Of a stretch of DNA of 64,000 nucleotides, positions 1-10,625 are shown piece after piece. The stretch's first letter is position 1. Each line of letters begins with the position of its first letter. Below the pieces are notes generated by a model. It worked only from the letters and a program-made list of their open reading frames with translations, was not told the origin of the DNA and searched no databases. A program made the position numbers and the translations under genes. The DNA is from Bidens hawaiensis (lineage: Eukaryota; Streptophyta; Magnoliopsida; Asterales; Asteraceae): NCBI GenBank assembly GCA_021521415.1, contig JAIQDT010001750.1:186001-250000 (forward strand), read 5' to 3'.

Positions 1-2778
1 GGGCCTAGAAGCAGTTAAATACATTAATGAACCTATTATCGCCCGATACAGAGTAGGGTCCACATCTGCGTCACCATCTGATTCAGCGCCCAATTTGTGA
101 TTGACGCAGATTGGGGTGTCATATGGAGAACTGTCCTCCATCTTGAATCTCTTCAGCACATCATGAACATACTTTGTTTGATGAATGAACATCCCATCCT
201 TCTTCTGATCAACCTGCAATCCTAGAAAGAAGGTTAGTTCACCCATAGCACTCATCTCGAATCGTTTCTTCATGACAGCCTCAAAATCCTGACACATGGA
301 TACTCTTGATGCAGCAAAAATGATATCATCCACGTAGACTTGAACCAGTAAGAAGTCACATCCTTCTCTCTTCACAAACAGCGTACTGTCAATCAATCCC
401 CTTTCAAAACCATTTTCCAGCAAGTAGTCCGATAACGTTGAATACCAGGCACGAGGTGCCTGATGTAACCCATATAACGCCTTGCTCAACCTGTATACGT
501 GATCCGGAAAGTCTGGGTCAGGAAAACCCGGAGGTTGCTCAACAAACACAACCTCATCAACTTTCCCGTTAAGAAACGCGCTCTTCACATCCAACTGAAA
601 CACCTTCATCTTTTTAGATGCAGCAAACGCCAAAAACAATCTAATCGCTTCTAACCGGGCAACAGGAGCGAAAACCTCATTGTAGTCAATACCCTCTTGT
701 TGATTAAAACCTTTAACAACCAACCTCGCCTTATTTCTCACGATAATCCCCTTTTCATCCCTCTTGCACTTGAACACCCATTTCGTGCCTATAGCATGCA
801 CATTTCTTGGTTTTTCAACCAAGGTCCAAACTTCCATTTTCTCGAACTGAGCCAACTCTTCTTGCATGGCTTCGACCCACGAGCTGTCCTTTAAAGCCAT
901 TTGATAATTCTTTGGTTCAATTTGGCTTATAAAGCAGGAGTACAAACATTCATTCATTATACCTGTTTCTTTTATACTTGAATAAACACAGGTGTGCTCA
1001 TTCAGGCTACTTCTGGTTTGTACACTCGAGGACACATCACCTATAACGTTCTCCAATGGGTGATCTTTGTGAATTCTCGTGGTCGGAACAGCACCGACAT
1101 GCAAATTGTCTTCCAAGTTCGAAGAGATCTCATCTATGGTTGTTTCTGGCTGAGAGTGAAAAGGATTAATAAATTCATCTTCAGTTGAGGCCGCAGGGGT
1201 ATCGATCGTGTTTGATGTGGAAGGTTGAGATTTCTCAAAAATCTGATGTTGCAATATATTCTCTTCCTCATCAAGTATCATCTTCGTCACAGCTCTTTCG
1301 TCTTCTTCAGAAATTTCCAAATTAGGTACGTTAAACGACTTAAAAAGTTTAACATAGTCAAACAGCTCAGCAGGTCCATTGCTTGGTTTTGGCGGTTGGT
1401 AACTAGTAATGTCGGTGTTACAAACCACCTCCACCTTGCAAGTTGTCGTATTGAAGACCCGTCTGTTGGGAGTCCCAACAACATAACCGACTAGGATTCC
1501 CTCATCGGCTACTTCACCAAATTTCGAGTTAGTCTTCAAAATCGAACAAGGAGACCCAAAAGGTTCAAGACCGCACAAGTTGGGCTTCCTTCCGTGCATA
1601 AGCTCGTAACAAGTTTTTCCAAGTCTCTTAACGGTTAACACCCGATTCAGAACATAGCAGGCTGTAGCAACTGCTTCAGCCCAGAACATCACAGGAAGTT
1701 TTGAGTCTGCCAGCATAGTTCTGGCTCCTTCAATCAACGTTCGGTTCTTCCTTTCAGCTACTCCGTTCTGTTGTGGAGTATACGGAGCGCTGTATTGATG
1801 CTCAATACCCTTCTGAAGACAAAAGATTTCCATCTCAAAGTTCTTGAACTCTGTCCCATTGTCGCTTCTGATGAATTTAACTGATTTACTCATGACGTTC
1901 TCAACTTTTGTAATTAGATTCTTCACCATTTGAGCCGTCTCGTCTTTCGTTTTCAGAAAATATACCCACGAGTATCGCGAGTAGTCATCAGTGATCACCA
2001 AGCAGTAAGAGGTACCTCCTAGACTTTGTACATTCACGGGACCGAAGAGATCCATATGAAGTAGTTCTAGAGTACCGGCAATTGAGTTAATCTTCTTGGT
2101 GAGATGGGATTTCTTGTGTTGCTTTCCCTTCTTGCATGCTATACATTTGTCTTCAAAGTTAAAACTCTTTAAGGGAACGCCCATCACAAGCCCATTTTTG
2201 ACAATGAAGTTCATCTTACGAAGATGAATATGTCCAATTCTCCTGTGCCATAATTCTGATTCTGATTCGCTTGCCTTCGTCATTAAACAGGATTCTCCGG
2301 TGGCCATTTCAGTAGACCTCATATCCATCACATATGTATTCGTTTCACGTGGAGCTTTCATTACTATCCATTCTTCTGGTATATGAAAACCAGGCTTCAA
2401 TACAATCGCTTCATTCTTAGTGAAATGGACAGTGTATTCTTTATCACAGATCTGCGACACACTCAGCAGATTGTGCTTTAATTCCTCCACAAAATTTGCG
2501 TTTTCAAGTGTCATTCTCCCATTCGACACAGTTCCTCTACCGGTAATCCTTCCTCCGCTTTCACCAGCAAAACTAACTCTAGCTCCCTGAACAGGTTTTA
2601 AGTCTTGCAACAAGTGTTTGTTGCCTGTCATGTGCCTGGAACAGCCGCTATCTACAATCCAAAGATTGTTTGCAGCCCTGTTCAACTGTTCCTGCACAAT
2701 AAAACAAAGAGTTAGAATCTTGGGACCCAAGACCAATTGGTCTTGGATCGATACGTCCCGTACCCTGGCTTTCTTAAG
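1..2778 (-). CDS. copia pol polyprotein (protease-integrase-RT), 3' truncated by window edge
   Basis: One uninterrupted frame runs from 2778 to the window edge. In order: an aspartic protease active site (WIVDSGC, about 2650), the GAG-pre-integrase H2C2 finger (LWHRRIGH then CIACKKGK, 2270-2130), the integrase core (HMDLFGPV near 2055, RSDNGTEF near 1850, and [14 protein letters not shown] near 1750), an acidic linker, and copia-type reverse transcriptase ([12 protein letters not shown] near 775; the catalytic YVDDI at about 325). No ATG lies at its head. The frame overlaps the end of gag by about 65 nt in the -1 register, so it must be made by frameshifting, splicing or reinitiation. The residues expected for catalysis are present where visible. 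RNase H and the stop codon are outside the window. Confidence 0.92.
2691..2746 (-). promoter_or_regulatory. gag/pol junction with overlapping hairpins and an acceptor-like site
   Basis: Just before the gag stop, positions 2727-2746 form a perfect 20-bp palindrome (8-bp arms CCAAGACC/GGTCTTGG around AATT). Its 3' arm can instead pair downstream as TCTTGGG/CCCAAGA (2718-2732), so the two stems exclude each other. After the stop comes CTAAC, a T-rich stretch and TGCAG|G (AG at 2692-2693), which resembles a plant 3' splice site. The register change from gag to pol is -1. I see no canonical slippery heptamer. The role is inferred. Confidence 0.45.
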
Positions 2779-5336
2779 TTAGCATCAGGATAATTTCTGT
2801 AAGTCCTGTTAGGGAATCCCCCTGCAGATCGTGTGTAATGCCTTCCAAACCTTTGAGAATTGAAGGTGTTATATCTTGAGGTTTGGTTGTAAAACTGAGG
2901 TTGGTTTTTATGAAAACTTGAATTCGTTACATTTTGGCATTTTTTAAAGTTTTCATTTTTAGCAGTAACAAAATGACGCTTATACTCAGTTTTATTTGGC
3001 TTCACACCTCTTAATCTTGGCTCCAGAGGGCAATCTGCAACTAAATGCCCTAATTTGTTACATCTAAAGCAACACCGACTCTCCAATTTCTTGTCAAATG
3101 TTGGTTTGGATGTAGAGGTAGTGTTACCAGCCGTTCGTCTCACATAAGGTGGGACGTACGGATTGAGTGGAGAACTCTTTTTAGAAACTTTATTTTTATC
3201 TCCATCGGTGGGTAACCCTACCTTCTCTTTTGTCTGATCAGATTCGGACAACTTATCCGAATCCGATGAAACTGGACTCAAAACAGAAATACTCACATTA
3301 GAAACTTTCGAACTTGTTTCTCCACAGCTAACACTTGGTTTTACACTTGTAATCTTGATTGGAGTTGTCTGAGGAACTTCGAAATCGACAGATTTCTGAA
3401 TACTCGGATTATAAGTATAGTTGTGGTTAAAGGGTGGTGGAACTTCATTATATCCGATTCCTCCCCTCTTTGCAGAGGTACCTGGATCACTCACGAGGTG
3501 ATCAAGGATGGCTGAGGAATTCCTGAACTGCTCAAGTTTGTGGTTCAGTTCCACCACCTTTACCTGGTGGTCAGCAATCTGTTTATCTCGATCAGCAATC
3601 ACTTTAGTTTTTTCCTCCAAAACTTCATAACTAAGATCAATTATTTCAATTTTCTCAGCAAGTTTAATTTTTAAGCTTTGAACGTCTTTTTCACATGCTT
3701 TTATTTTAATTTTATAACTCGTTTCTCTTGCTTTCGTAAAATGGTGATCTTCTTTAATAGTTTTAAAGTCAGCATCTAAATGGACATACTGATCAGTTAT
3801 TGTTTTAAGTTGCTCAGACAGATTCTCACAACTAGTACAAATAGTTTTAGGACTTACCTCGGAGCGATTATCCTTGTCATCTGCCATGAAAGCTGTTTCT
3901 TCTTCAGTAGCTTTCTCAATCCCTTCAACTTTCTCACATTCTTTCACTTCAGCCTCAGCCATGTTCGCTTGTTCACCAGAACCACATGAATGCGAGTTCC
4001 AGTTGTACTCACCTGCTTCTCTGGTCAACATGGCGTTAATCTCTCTGTTAACTCCAGAATGTTGTGTAGGTCGACCTTGTCCTCGTTCAACCCTCTCATT
4101 TCTGCATTCCTTGGCAAAGTGCCCGTACTGCTGACAATTATAGCACCTTACCTTGGATTTGTCGAACCCGGGCCGACCACCAACAAATTTTCTTCCAGTT
4201 TTGTTCATAAAACGTTTCACACGCCTCACAATCATTGACATTTGCCACTGCAAATCCATCTCCTCCAGATCATCAGCATCGATCTGATCGTAATCCTCAT
4301 CAAGAGCAGCAGGGTCCACAATCTTCCCCTGGATGTAGTTTTCATAGGAAGCAATAAATGATGCATAGACTGCAAACTGCTCTTCAGCAGATTTTACACT
4401 CATAGGCATCTTGGAATAACTATTGCTAGATGCATTTGCAGAAAAACTACTTGTGGATGCTTGAGGCTTTGAAGTACTAGATCCTCCAGCAACGAAACAT
4501 ACATCACCATTCGTGTTTACAGAAACTTTTCCTTCATGAGACGAGTCAGAGCCTGACTCCCCTTTCGAGTAAAAAGCAGCAGATTCAGGCCTTGAACTTG
4601 AGCCTGAGTTAACCTTAGCACCATACATACCAGGGTCTTGTATCTGATCTGTTGGTGTTTCCTTTCGAACCATATTAAGCTCATAAGTTCTGAGCTTGTT
4701 TACTGCCGTTTCAAGATCACAATTTGGAAAGTCTCTGTCTTCCCTCATAAGGACGGTGTACATTTCCCACTTCGGTGGGAGAGCATCGAGAAGCTTTTCA
4801 ACGATCTCTTCTTCTCGGTAAGCAATTGAATAATTGCTGAGCTCTGTCATTAGATGATAGTATCTGGTGATAATATCATCCAGTGATTCGTTCTTCAAAA
4901 ATTTGAAGACGGAGAACTGGGTTTTTAAGAGTTTGATCTTTGATGCACGTATACCCACATTCCCCTCGAATCTATTTTCAAGAGCATCCCAAAGCTCTCT
5001 CGCAGAAGTGTACTTTCGGAACGTATGGAGAACCTCTTGAGGAAGTGCCATTGTTATCGCAGCATGGGCCTTGCTTTCGGCCTCGTACATTTTCTTCTCT
5101 TCGTCCTCCATTTTGCTGTACTTCTTAACCACATCGCGACCTTCGTATTGCGCAGTTGGAGGGATATATCCATCCTGGATGCACACCCACATTTTGGCAT
5201 CCTGGTATTTGATGTATTGGATGAATCTGTCCTTCCATGCCACGAAGTCAGTTCCCTTCATCAGCCTCGGGGCCTTAGTGGCAGACCCCGCTTCTACTTC
5301 CATCTTGACCAAGTCGGAGATATTGATCGACGACAT
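2712..5336 (-). CDS. copia gag (capsid/nucleocapsid) with two CCHC zinc knuckles, 874 aa
   Basis: The ATG at 5336 follows a leader with no better start. The N-terminal third resembles the copia gag polypeptide family (UBN2 type): [17 protein letters not shown], then [11 protein letters not shown] and [15 protein letters not shown]. Zinc knuckles lie near residues 395-408 ([14 protein letters not shown]) and 754-767 ([14 protein letters not shown]). Between them is a long acidic stretch and a probable coiled coil (about 500-610). The C terminus is Asn/Tyr/Arg-rich. At 874 residues this is far longer than typical copia gags, which suggests a lineage-specific extension between the two knuckles. 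It ends in TAA 20 nt before the open pol segment at 2691. Gag should assemble the cytoplasmic particle and bind element RNA through the knuckles. Confidence 0.92.
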   Translation of the reverse strand: MSSINISDLVKMEVEAGSATKAPRLMKGTDFVAWKDRFIQYIKYQDAKMWVCIQDGYIPPTAQYEGRDVVKKYSKMEDEEKKMYEAESKAHAAITMALPQEVLHTFRKYTSARELWDALENRFEGNVGIRASKIKLLKTQFSVFKFLKNESLDDIITRYYHLMTELSNYSIAYREEEIVEKLLDALPPKWEMYTVLMREDRDFPNCDLETAVNKLRTYELNMVRKETPTDQIQDPGMYGAKVNSGSSSRPESAAFYSKGESGSDSSHEGKVSVNTNGDVCFVAGGSSTSKPQASTSSFSANASSNSYSKMPMSVKSAEEQFAVYASFIASYENYIQGKIVDPAALDEDYDQIDADDLEEMDLQWQMSMIVRRVKRFMNKTGRKFVGGRPGFDKSKVRCYNCQQYGHFAKECRNERVERGQGRPTQHSGVNREINAMLTREAGEYNWNSHSCGSGEQANMAEAEVKECEKVEGIEKATEEETAFMADDKDNRSEVSPKTICTSCENLSEQLKTITDQYVHLDADFKTIKEDHHFTKARETSYKIKIKACEKDVQSLKIKLAEKIEIIDLSYEVLEEKTKVIADRDKQIADHQVKVVELNHKLEQFRNSSAILDHLVSDPGTSAKRGGIGYNEVPPPFNHNYTYNPSIQKSVDFEVPQTTPIKITSVKPSVSCGETSSKVSNVSISVLSPVSSDSDKLSESDQTKEKVGLPTDGDKNKVSKKSSPLNPYVPPYVRRTAGNTTSTSKPTFDKKLESRCCFRCNKLGHLVADCPLEPRLRGVKPNKTEYKRHFVTAKNENFKKCQNVTNSSFHKNQPQFYNQTSRYNTFNSQRFGRHYTRSAGGFPNRTYRNYPDANLRKPGYGTYRSKTNWSWVPRF

Positions 5337-5385
5337 CCTTGCAAAAACCTGAAAAAAACCTGGAAAACAAAAAAAATATTAAAAC

Positions 5386-5720
5386 AGCTCAGTTGGCGAA
5401 GTTAAGAATAACTTCGCTTGAAGGTTAACTTCGCTGAAAGAGAACTTCGCTGAGATCTTAAATTCGCTTGATTTGGGCGAAGTTAAGAATAACTTCGCTT
5501 AGCTCTGGCGAACTTATGAGTTGAGCGAACTTGGGTTTGAAGCGAAGTTGCGGATAACTTCGCTAAGGCGAACTTATGAAGTGAGCGAAGTTGTAGTTAA
5601 CTTCGCTAATCCTTATATCTTCGCCAAAAACCCTAATTCCAGCGACGGCAACTTCGCCTGAAGAATGGTAACTTCGCCCGATGAACGGTAACTTCGCCCG
5701 ATGAACAGGGAAGTTTGTTC
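5386..5720. repeat. copia leader array of AACTTCGC / GCGAAGTT half-palindromes
   Basis: The untranslated leader between the primer-binding site and gag holds more than ten copies of AACTTCGC or its complement GCGAAGTT at irregular spacing, many followed or preceded by variants such as GGCGAACTTATGA. The same motif recurs inside the LTR (6160-6240) as facing pairs that would form hairpins in RNA. Confidence 0.8.
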
Positions 5721-5886
5721 AGATCTGTTTTCGTCAATCCAGCAGCTCCCGATCAATGCAAAGGCTTGAAAATGACTGTCAAGCACTAGCAAAACTCAAT
5801 CCCAACAAAAACACGTCCCGCGAATAGGTCAAACGAGACGTTTTCTACACCCGCGTGAAATCCCGAACCTCACAATCGAGCCGATT

Positions 5887-5899
5887 GGCTCTGATACCA
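5887..5899 (-). other. primer-binding site, initiator tRNA-Met type
   Basis: On the minus strand TGGTATCAGAGCC begins two bases after the LTR end. It matches the complement of the plant initiator tRNA-Met 3' end used by most copia elements, and it fixes the LTR boundary and the element's direction. Confidence 0.93.
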
Positions 5900-5901
5900 A
5901 T

Positions 5902-6330
5902 TGTAGGTTCCTGGACGGATCGTACACGGGATGTCTCTAACAACGCAGGTGCGGAATCCCTGCGTAGGTAGATACGAGTGTAGAGAATATAGAGATCGAA
6001 CACACAAGCAATAAACCAACCACGTTATATTGATAACAAACACGTGACCCGAGGTCACCGTTACAGACTATGACACGTAACTCGGTTACTGAAAACTGAA
6101 ACGAAAACCCTAAACGAACCACCTCAAACTGTTTCGTCTGAAACAGTATATAAACACGACAACTTCGCCACAGGCGAAGTTGTCCATAACTTCGCTGATT
6201 CAACAAGTTCGCCATAGCGAACTTGTTGACAACTTCGCGCATTACAAAACAAACATAAACAAAACATAATTACATTACAGACTCGATTACAAATGCTAGA
6301 CTATGAACTACTGACATACATGTACCAACA
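5902..6330 (-). repeat. 5' LTR of the copia element, 429 bp
   Basis: On the minus strand it begins TGTTGGTACA at 6330 and ends CCTACA at 5902, directly before the primer-binding site. It includes TATA-like sequence (GTTTATATAC region near 6150) and facing AACTTCGC/GCGAAGTT pairs at 6160-6240. The partner LTR is outside the window. Confidence 0.88.
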
Positions 6331-6622
6331 GTAATGCTCGGGTTTTCCAATGCACTGGTTTTACCGAGTCATCCCCTCAACACCGGGGACTGCAATGCTT
6401 GTGTTTTACCAACCGAATACACGTCGTTTTTGTTTTTTATATATTAATTTGACGAATTTATTTTTTTAGGTTTTAACGATTGGATTATATCGACGTTTTT
6501 TATACCGTAATGAACGTAACTGATGCTGATCGAATTGATACTGATCAAATTCGTGTTGACTTGCCATCGTAATGCTCAGGTTTTACCAATCAATTGCCTC
6601 GTTGCACCAGGTAAAATTCTAG
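6331..6622 (+). mobile_element. Helitron-like 3' end (interrupted by the copia element)
   Basis: The segment ends AGGTAAAATTCTAG|T. CTAG followed by a host T is the CTRR terminus of plant Helitrons, and a GC-richer imperfect stem precedes it. The interior (ATACCGTAATGAACGTAACT, TTTTACCAA) resembles 10,200-10,483, which ends similarly, so both look like copies of one non-autonomous family. The part 5' of the copia insertion is outside the window or not recognised. No Rep/helicase coding is visible. Confidence 0.5.
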
Positions 6623-7140
6623 TTTAATACAAAATAGATTGCCTTCATGCTTTGGGCATATCGGACATCTATAACCAAAAACAAAAAGGTAGAAGAATAC
6701 ATAAAATGTAATCGAAATATAGAACGATAACGGTTAAAATTATTAAAAATCAACTCCCTTTTTATATACGTAAGAAAAACTCAATCATGTACATAATCTT
6801 TATAGACCAAAGTAAAATAGAAAAGGTTACGTAGTCCAAAATTTTCTAATACAATTCGTTTATTTATCAATTCAATCACAAATCATAGACTTAACTATTT
6901 CGTATAGTTCGAGAAATTCCTAAATCAATTGATCAAATAAAAAACAGAAAGCGTAAACAAATCGATGACCTGCTAGTCAATTTCATGTTTGTCACCCTTT
7001 TTTAATTCCTGGCATTTAAATTTCATGTTTATAAACATGTTTTGTCTCTGAACAAATTGCTCAAGTTCTTTACCGGTTTGTAAAAAAAAAACATACGTTA
7101 GGTTTATTTCAAAAACTTAACATTTTACACAACATGCATA
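6623..7140. other. AT-rich DNA, nothing recognised
   Basis: No open frame, RNA gene or clear repeat boundary seen. Confidence 0.5.
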
Positions 7141-7169
7141 GTCTATTGTAAATCATGATTGTGATCAAT

Positions 7170-8629
7170 GTGGCGCTTTAATGGCGCACTTTGCACGCTC
7201 GCATCGCCTCGAGCCGCTTGATCAGAGACGCTTTAGTATTTTTGTGGAAAATAAAATTTGCTAAATATCCTCTCATCGCGCTATGCGACAGATTTACGTA
7301 AGCGTCATCGAAATACGCGATGACGTGTAATTACCCGGAAAACTTTTGTGGTTGTCGCGCTACGCGACAGACTCTTATTTAACCCATCGCGATACGTGGC
7401 GTAGAGGTTACGCTGACGAGACAAGTTGCCTGCCACGTTGCCTAGCTAGGGCTGAGTCGGCAAGGCTATAAGCCCGTCGCGCTGCGTGATGGTCTTATTA
7501 TAGGTCCATCACGATACGTGACTGACCTTGAAATCAGCTATAAAAGGGGAGGAAATCAAACCTTCATTCTTCATTCGATTCCCGCTGTTCTATAAAAGGG
7601 TAGGAAATCAGACCTTCATTCTTCATTCGGTTCTCGCTGTTCTCTTTTAATTTCTTATATATAAAAGTGTTGGTAATTGGTATAATGAGTAGTCGTCATG
7701 ATACCCTTTATGATCGAAAGAAGCTTTTATACACGAATCAAAAGGCTCCGCCTGAATAAGGTTAAACAGTGTGTCATCGTGTAAAGTTTCTAATATCGTG
7801 ATTATTGTTATGATTACTGGGTACTAATCTAGATATACTACATTGTGTTTAACCTAGGTGCTTAATACCAGGAAGCTCGTTAATTGTAAGCTTGCAAGGT
7901 GCGACATTCGAGTTTTATACAACTCACATTTACGTGAGACAACTTGTTTTCCAATACTGTTATGATGATTTTTAAAACTTATTAAACTCATTACAGACAA
8001 TCCAAATGCTTTTAAAATATTTTCAAAATCCAAATGCTTTTTAAAATATTTTCAAAGGGTTTTAATTACATTACAATGATTAAGTCTTTGTAGACTTGCA
8101 GGATGGTTACTACTGGTATTATGAGGTTTTGTATATAAGGCTTACCTAATGGGCTATTTCATGTTAGTTATTGGACAAGTGTTACCCAATAAGTAATATA
8201 ACCACAGTCACGGATACGATCGAGTGACAAGTACCTTTAGGTAATTTGTAAGCAGGCAGATGTAAAAACGTCTTAATGCTGTAACCGTAAAATGTGTCAT
8301 TTGCAAATGAATATACTCACTAGTATTTCTTGTTAGAGACATAAGAATGATGCATGCGGGCCTCCTGCTTAAATAAGTGGCTTGTCACCAGAATAAAGAA
8401 ATGTGTTTCTTTAATTAGGGTTTTCCCCTATAAAACTCATGTTTGTATAAATATGAGTTTTACTCCAGTTTATGAAATAAGAATTATGGTGTTTTTATAA
8501 TGCTAATAATTTTTCCTAACTACGGTCCTGATAAAATATTCCGCTATTAAATATTTTAATAATAAACACTGATACCACCGCTCGATGTTCACGGCTCATT
8601 CTTGTGATATAGAGTCTGGGGCTGTGACA
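7170..8629 (+). repeat. LTR-like sequence with palindrome array and TATA boxes (possible solo or truncated LTR)
   Basis: Positions 7201-7525 carry repeated GTCGCGCTACGCGAC / CATCGCGATACG-type palindromes. They are followed by CTATAAAAGGGGAGG near 7545, and an imperfect duplicate of that TATA segment (CTATAAAAGGGTAGG) about 50 bp further on. The sequence runs on without coding potential to GGGGCTGTGACA at 8629, a plausible LTR end (..CA). This layout (palindromes, TATA, CCCC-rich terminus) matches the LTRs at 28,088 and 33,413 read on the other strand. I could not find a matching 5' end or target duplication. Confidence 0.5.
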
Positions 8630-9450
8630 TATGATTTCTCTATTCAGTCCCCCAATACTAGGTTTTATAAGAACCTTAATATGTGAATCTTGTACAGTTA
8701 TTCAAAGGTTCGAGTAGAGTATGCTATTGATAACTATAGGCGTGCACAAACCGAGTGAGTTCTAACTCCCCTTTAGAATGTTTTTGGGTTGATGTGTTTA
8801 CAAGCATAAGAATGTGTGAAATGATAAAAATATGAAGTTTTAATAAGAAGGTTTTTTTTTCACTCTTTCATTATGAATATGGACGGATATGGTACCTCCG
8901 TGTATGCATATTTGATGATTTCGCTGCTAATGAATGAATTTTCTTTGTTTGAGAATTATGTTGCATGTATAAAGCTAATTTCTAAGACACTCTGGGTTCA
9001 AGGTGTACATTTGGCCTATGAATTTGTGACATCTAACATCAACATCTCCTTGCCAAACCCCCACCCACCCACTCCCCTCCCCTCCTTTCCCTTATAATTT
9101 GCTCCACATGGGTGAAAATAGCTAGTAGTTTCAGACAACATCGTATGTTCGACAGGTTTAGACGATGGTAGGAACTCTTTAGTGATTCAAACAGCAACGA
9201 CAATGGTTGTTAGTTTCAAACTATGTTGTTTCTCCTTTGTGGTTACACGAGATGGGGTGAGAGTGGAGTCCAAAAAAACGTTTTAATATAAAAAGTATTT
9301 GAAAAAAAAACATTTTTTTAACATTAACCATTAACGGCTATTAAAAGCCAATGCAATTGCTGTTGCATGCTTCAAAAGGATAGACTAAACATGTAATTTT
9401 TTGATTTTTTTTTACCAAATCTATAATACGTCATGAATGAATCAACCATA
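8630..9450. other. AT-rich intergenic DNA
   Basis: The only open frame (74 residues at 8873) has no recognisable features. A C-rich run lies at 9055-9090. Nothing else can be supported. Confidence 0.45.
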
Positions 9451-9459
9451 TAAGGGAAA

Positions 9460-10095
9460 AGTTAAAATACAAAGGGAGACACAAATGAAAAGTATGAAAT
9501 GGATTTGTGGTCACATAAAAAACCTTTCAAAAAATTAATAAAAAAATCATAATTAAAAATATAAATAAAAAACGAAAAAGTTTAAAAAACAAAAATGTTT
9601 CCCTCGTCATTCTTGTTCCAAAAAAAATTAAAAAAAACTCCGAAAAGACGCAATGCAGAGACAAAAGACACAATTACGAAAACAAACAAAAAACACAATT
9701 ACAACTAAAAAAAGACACAGCGCTGAACAAAATAGAACACAATGTTGAGTAATATAACACAATATCAAGAAAACAAAACACAATGTAAAGGAAAAAAGAC
9801 ACAATTAATGACGAAAATAAACATAAAATACAATGACAAACAAAAAGATACAATGGTCTTTTTCACTAAGCATTGTGTCTTTTTCGAGTTTTTTTATTTT
9901 TATTTATTTTTATTTTTAAGAACGAGGAAGATGATGGAAACATTTTTGTGTTTTTACTTTTTTTTTGTTTTTTTATTAAATTATGAGTTTTGATTTTTTA
10001 TTTATTATTTATTTATTCTTAATTTATTTTGAAGGATTTTTTTGTGTGGCTATAAATCCTTCTCAATTTTGTCTCCCTTTTTAGAATAACTTGAC
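9460..10095. mobile_element. MITE-like element with long A/T-rich inverted repeats
   Basis: The left arm (9460-9620; AAAGGGAGACACAAAT, then AAAAACAAAAATGTTTCCCTC) is the reverse complement of the right arm (9900-10,095; GGAAACATTTTTGTG, then TTTTGTCTCCCTTTTTAGAA). The arms are about 160-190 bp with many indels. The centre holds a run of spaced ACACAAT motifs. There is no coding capacity. The superfamily is undecided, because no unambiguous target duplication was found. Confidence 0.6.
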
Positions 10096-10199
10096 CCACC
10101 ATGTAATTAGTTCTTTAACCATGTAATTAGTTCTTTAAATAATTTATAATTTGTAATTCCACTCTTTAATTTACAACCATGTAGTTAACGCGAAAGAGA

Positions 10200-10483
10200 C
10201 CGACCGAATTTGCCTAAACTCACCGTTTCAACGCTTGGGATTGACAACGCTTAGGTTTTTACCAGCGTTCGAGTTTTACCGACCAACATCATCCAATTGG
10301 TCCGCCTCAATTTTTTACTTTTTTGTTATATTTTTGTTTCAAATCTAATACCATAGCGCACGTAACTCAAACCGAATTTACGTTGACTAACTACTTCAAC
10401 GTTCAGGAACGACAACGCAATTTTACCACCGTTCGATTTTTACCTACATGCTCTAACGCAACGCGCCCCGTGGAAAACACTAG
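10200..10483 (+). mobile_element. Helitron-like 3' end, second family copy
   Basis: It ends CGCGCCCCGTGGAAAACACTAG|T, with a GC-rich stem before a CTAG terminus. It shares ATACC..ACGTAACT and GTTGACT and repeated TTTTTACC blocks with 6331-6622. The 5' TC end was not located. Confidence 0.45.
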
Positions 10484-10625
10484 TTTATATAAAAACCTGT
10501 TATTTGGCCGATCAACAAACTAAGATGAAAGAGTTACGTGTTATTTTTATATATATATATAATTTTTGTTTTCTTTTACTCAGCAAAAACAAAAGAAAAA
10601 AAAACGAACTAATTAACAAAATTAA

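Larger units (their letters stand above)
1..6330 (-). mobile_element. Ty1/copia LTR retrotransposon, 5' part (3' end off the left edge)
   Basis: Read on the minus strand, the order is 5' LTR (5902-6330), primer-binding site, leader, gag, then protease-integrase-RT. Integrase before reverse transcriptase is the Ty1/copia order. The 3' LTR and the end of RNase H lie beyond position 1, so target duplication and LTR divergence cannot be measured. Both coding frames are free of stops in the window, so the element may be young. It was inserted into a Helitron-like sequence that resumes at 6331. I do not assign a named lineage: the very long gag with two zinc knuckles and gag and pol in different frames are the distinguishing traits. 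Confidence 0.93.

Noticed and set aside
2700..2745. A short intron joining copia gag to pol (for example GTCCCAAG..TGCAG)
   Set aside because: The in-frame donor would make a 35-nt intron, too short for plants. The 63- and 72-nt alternatives do not restore the pol frame. Only the acceptor-like site is kept as an observation.
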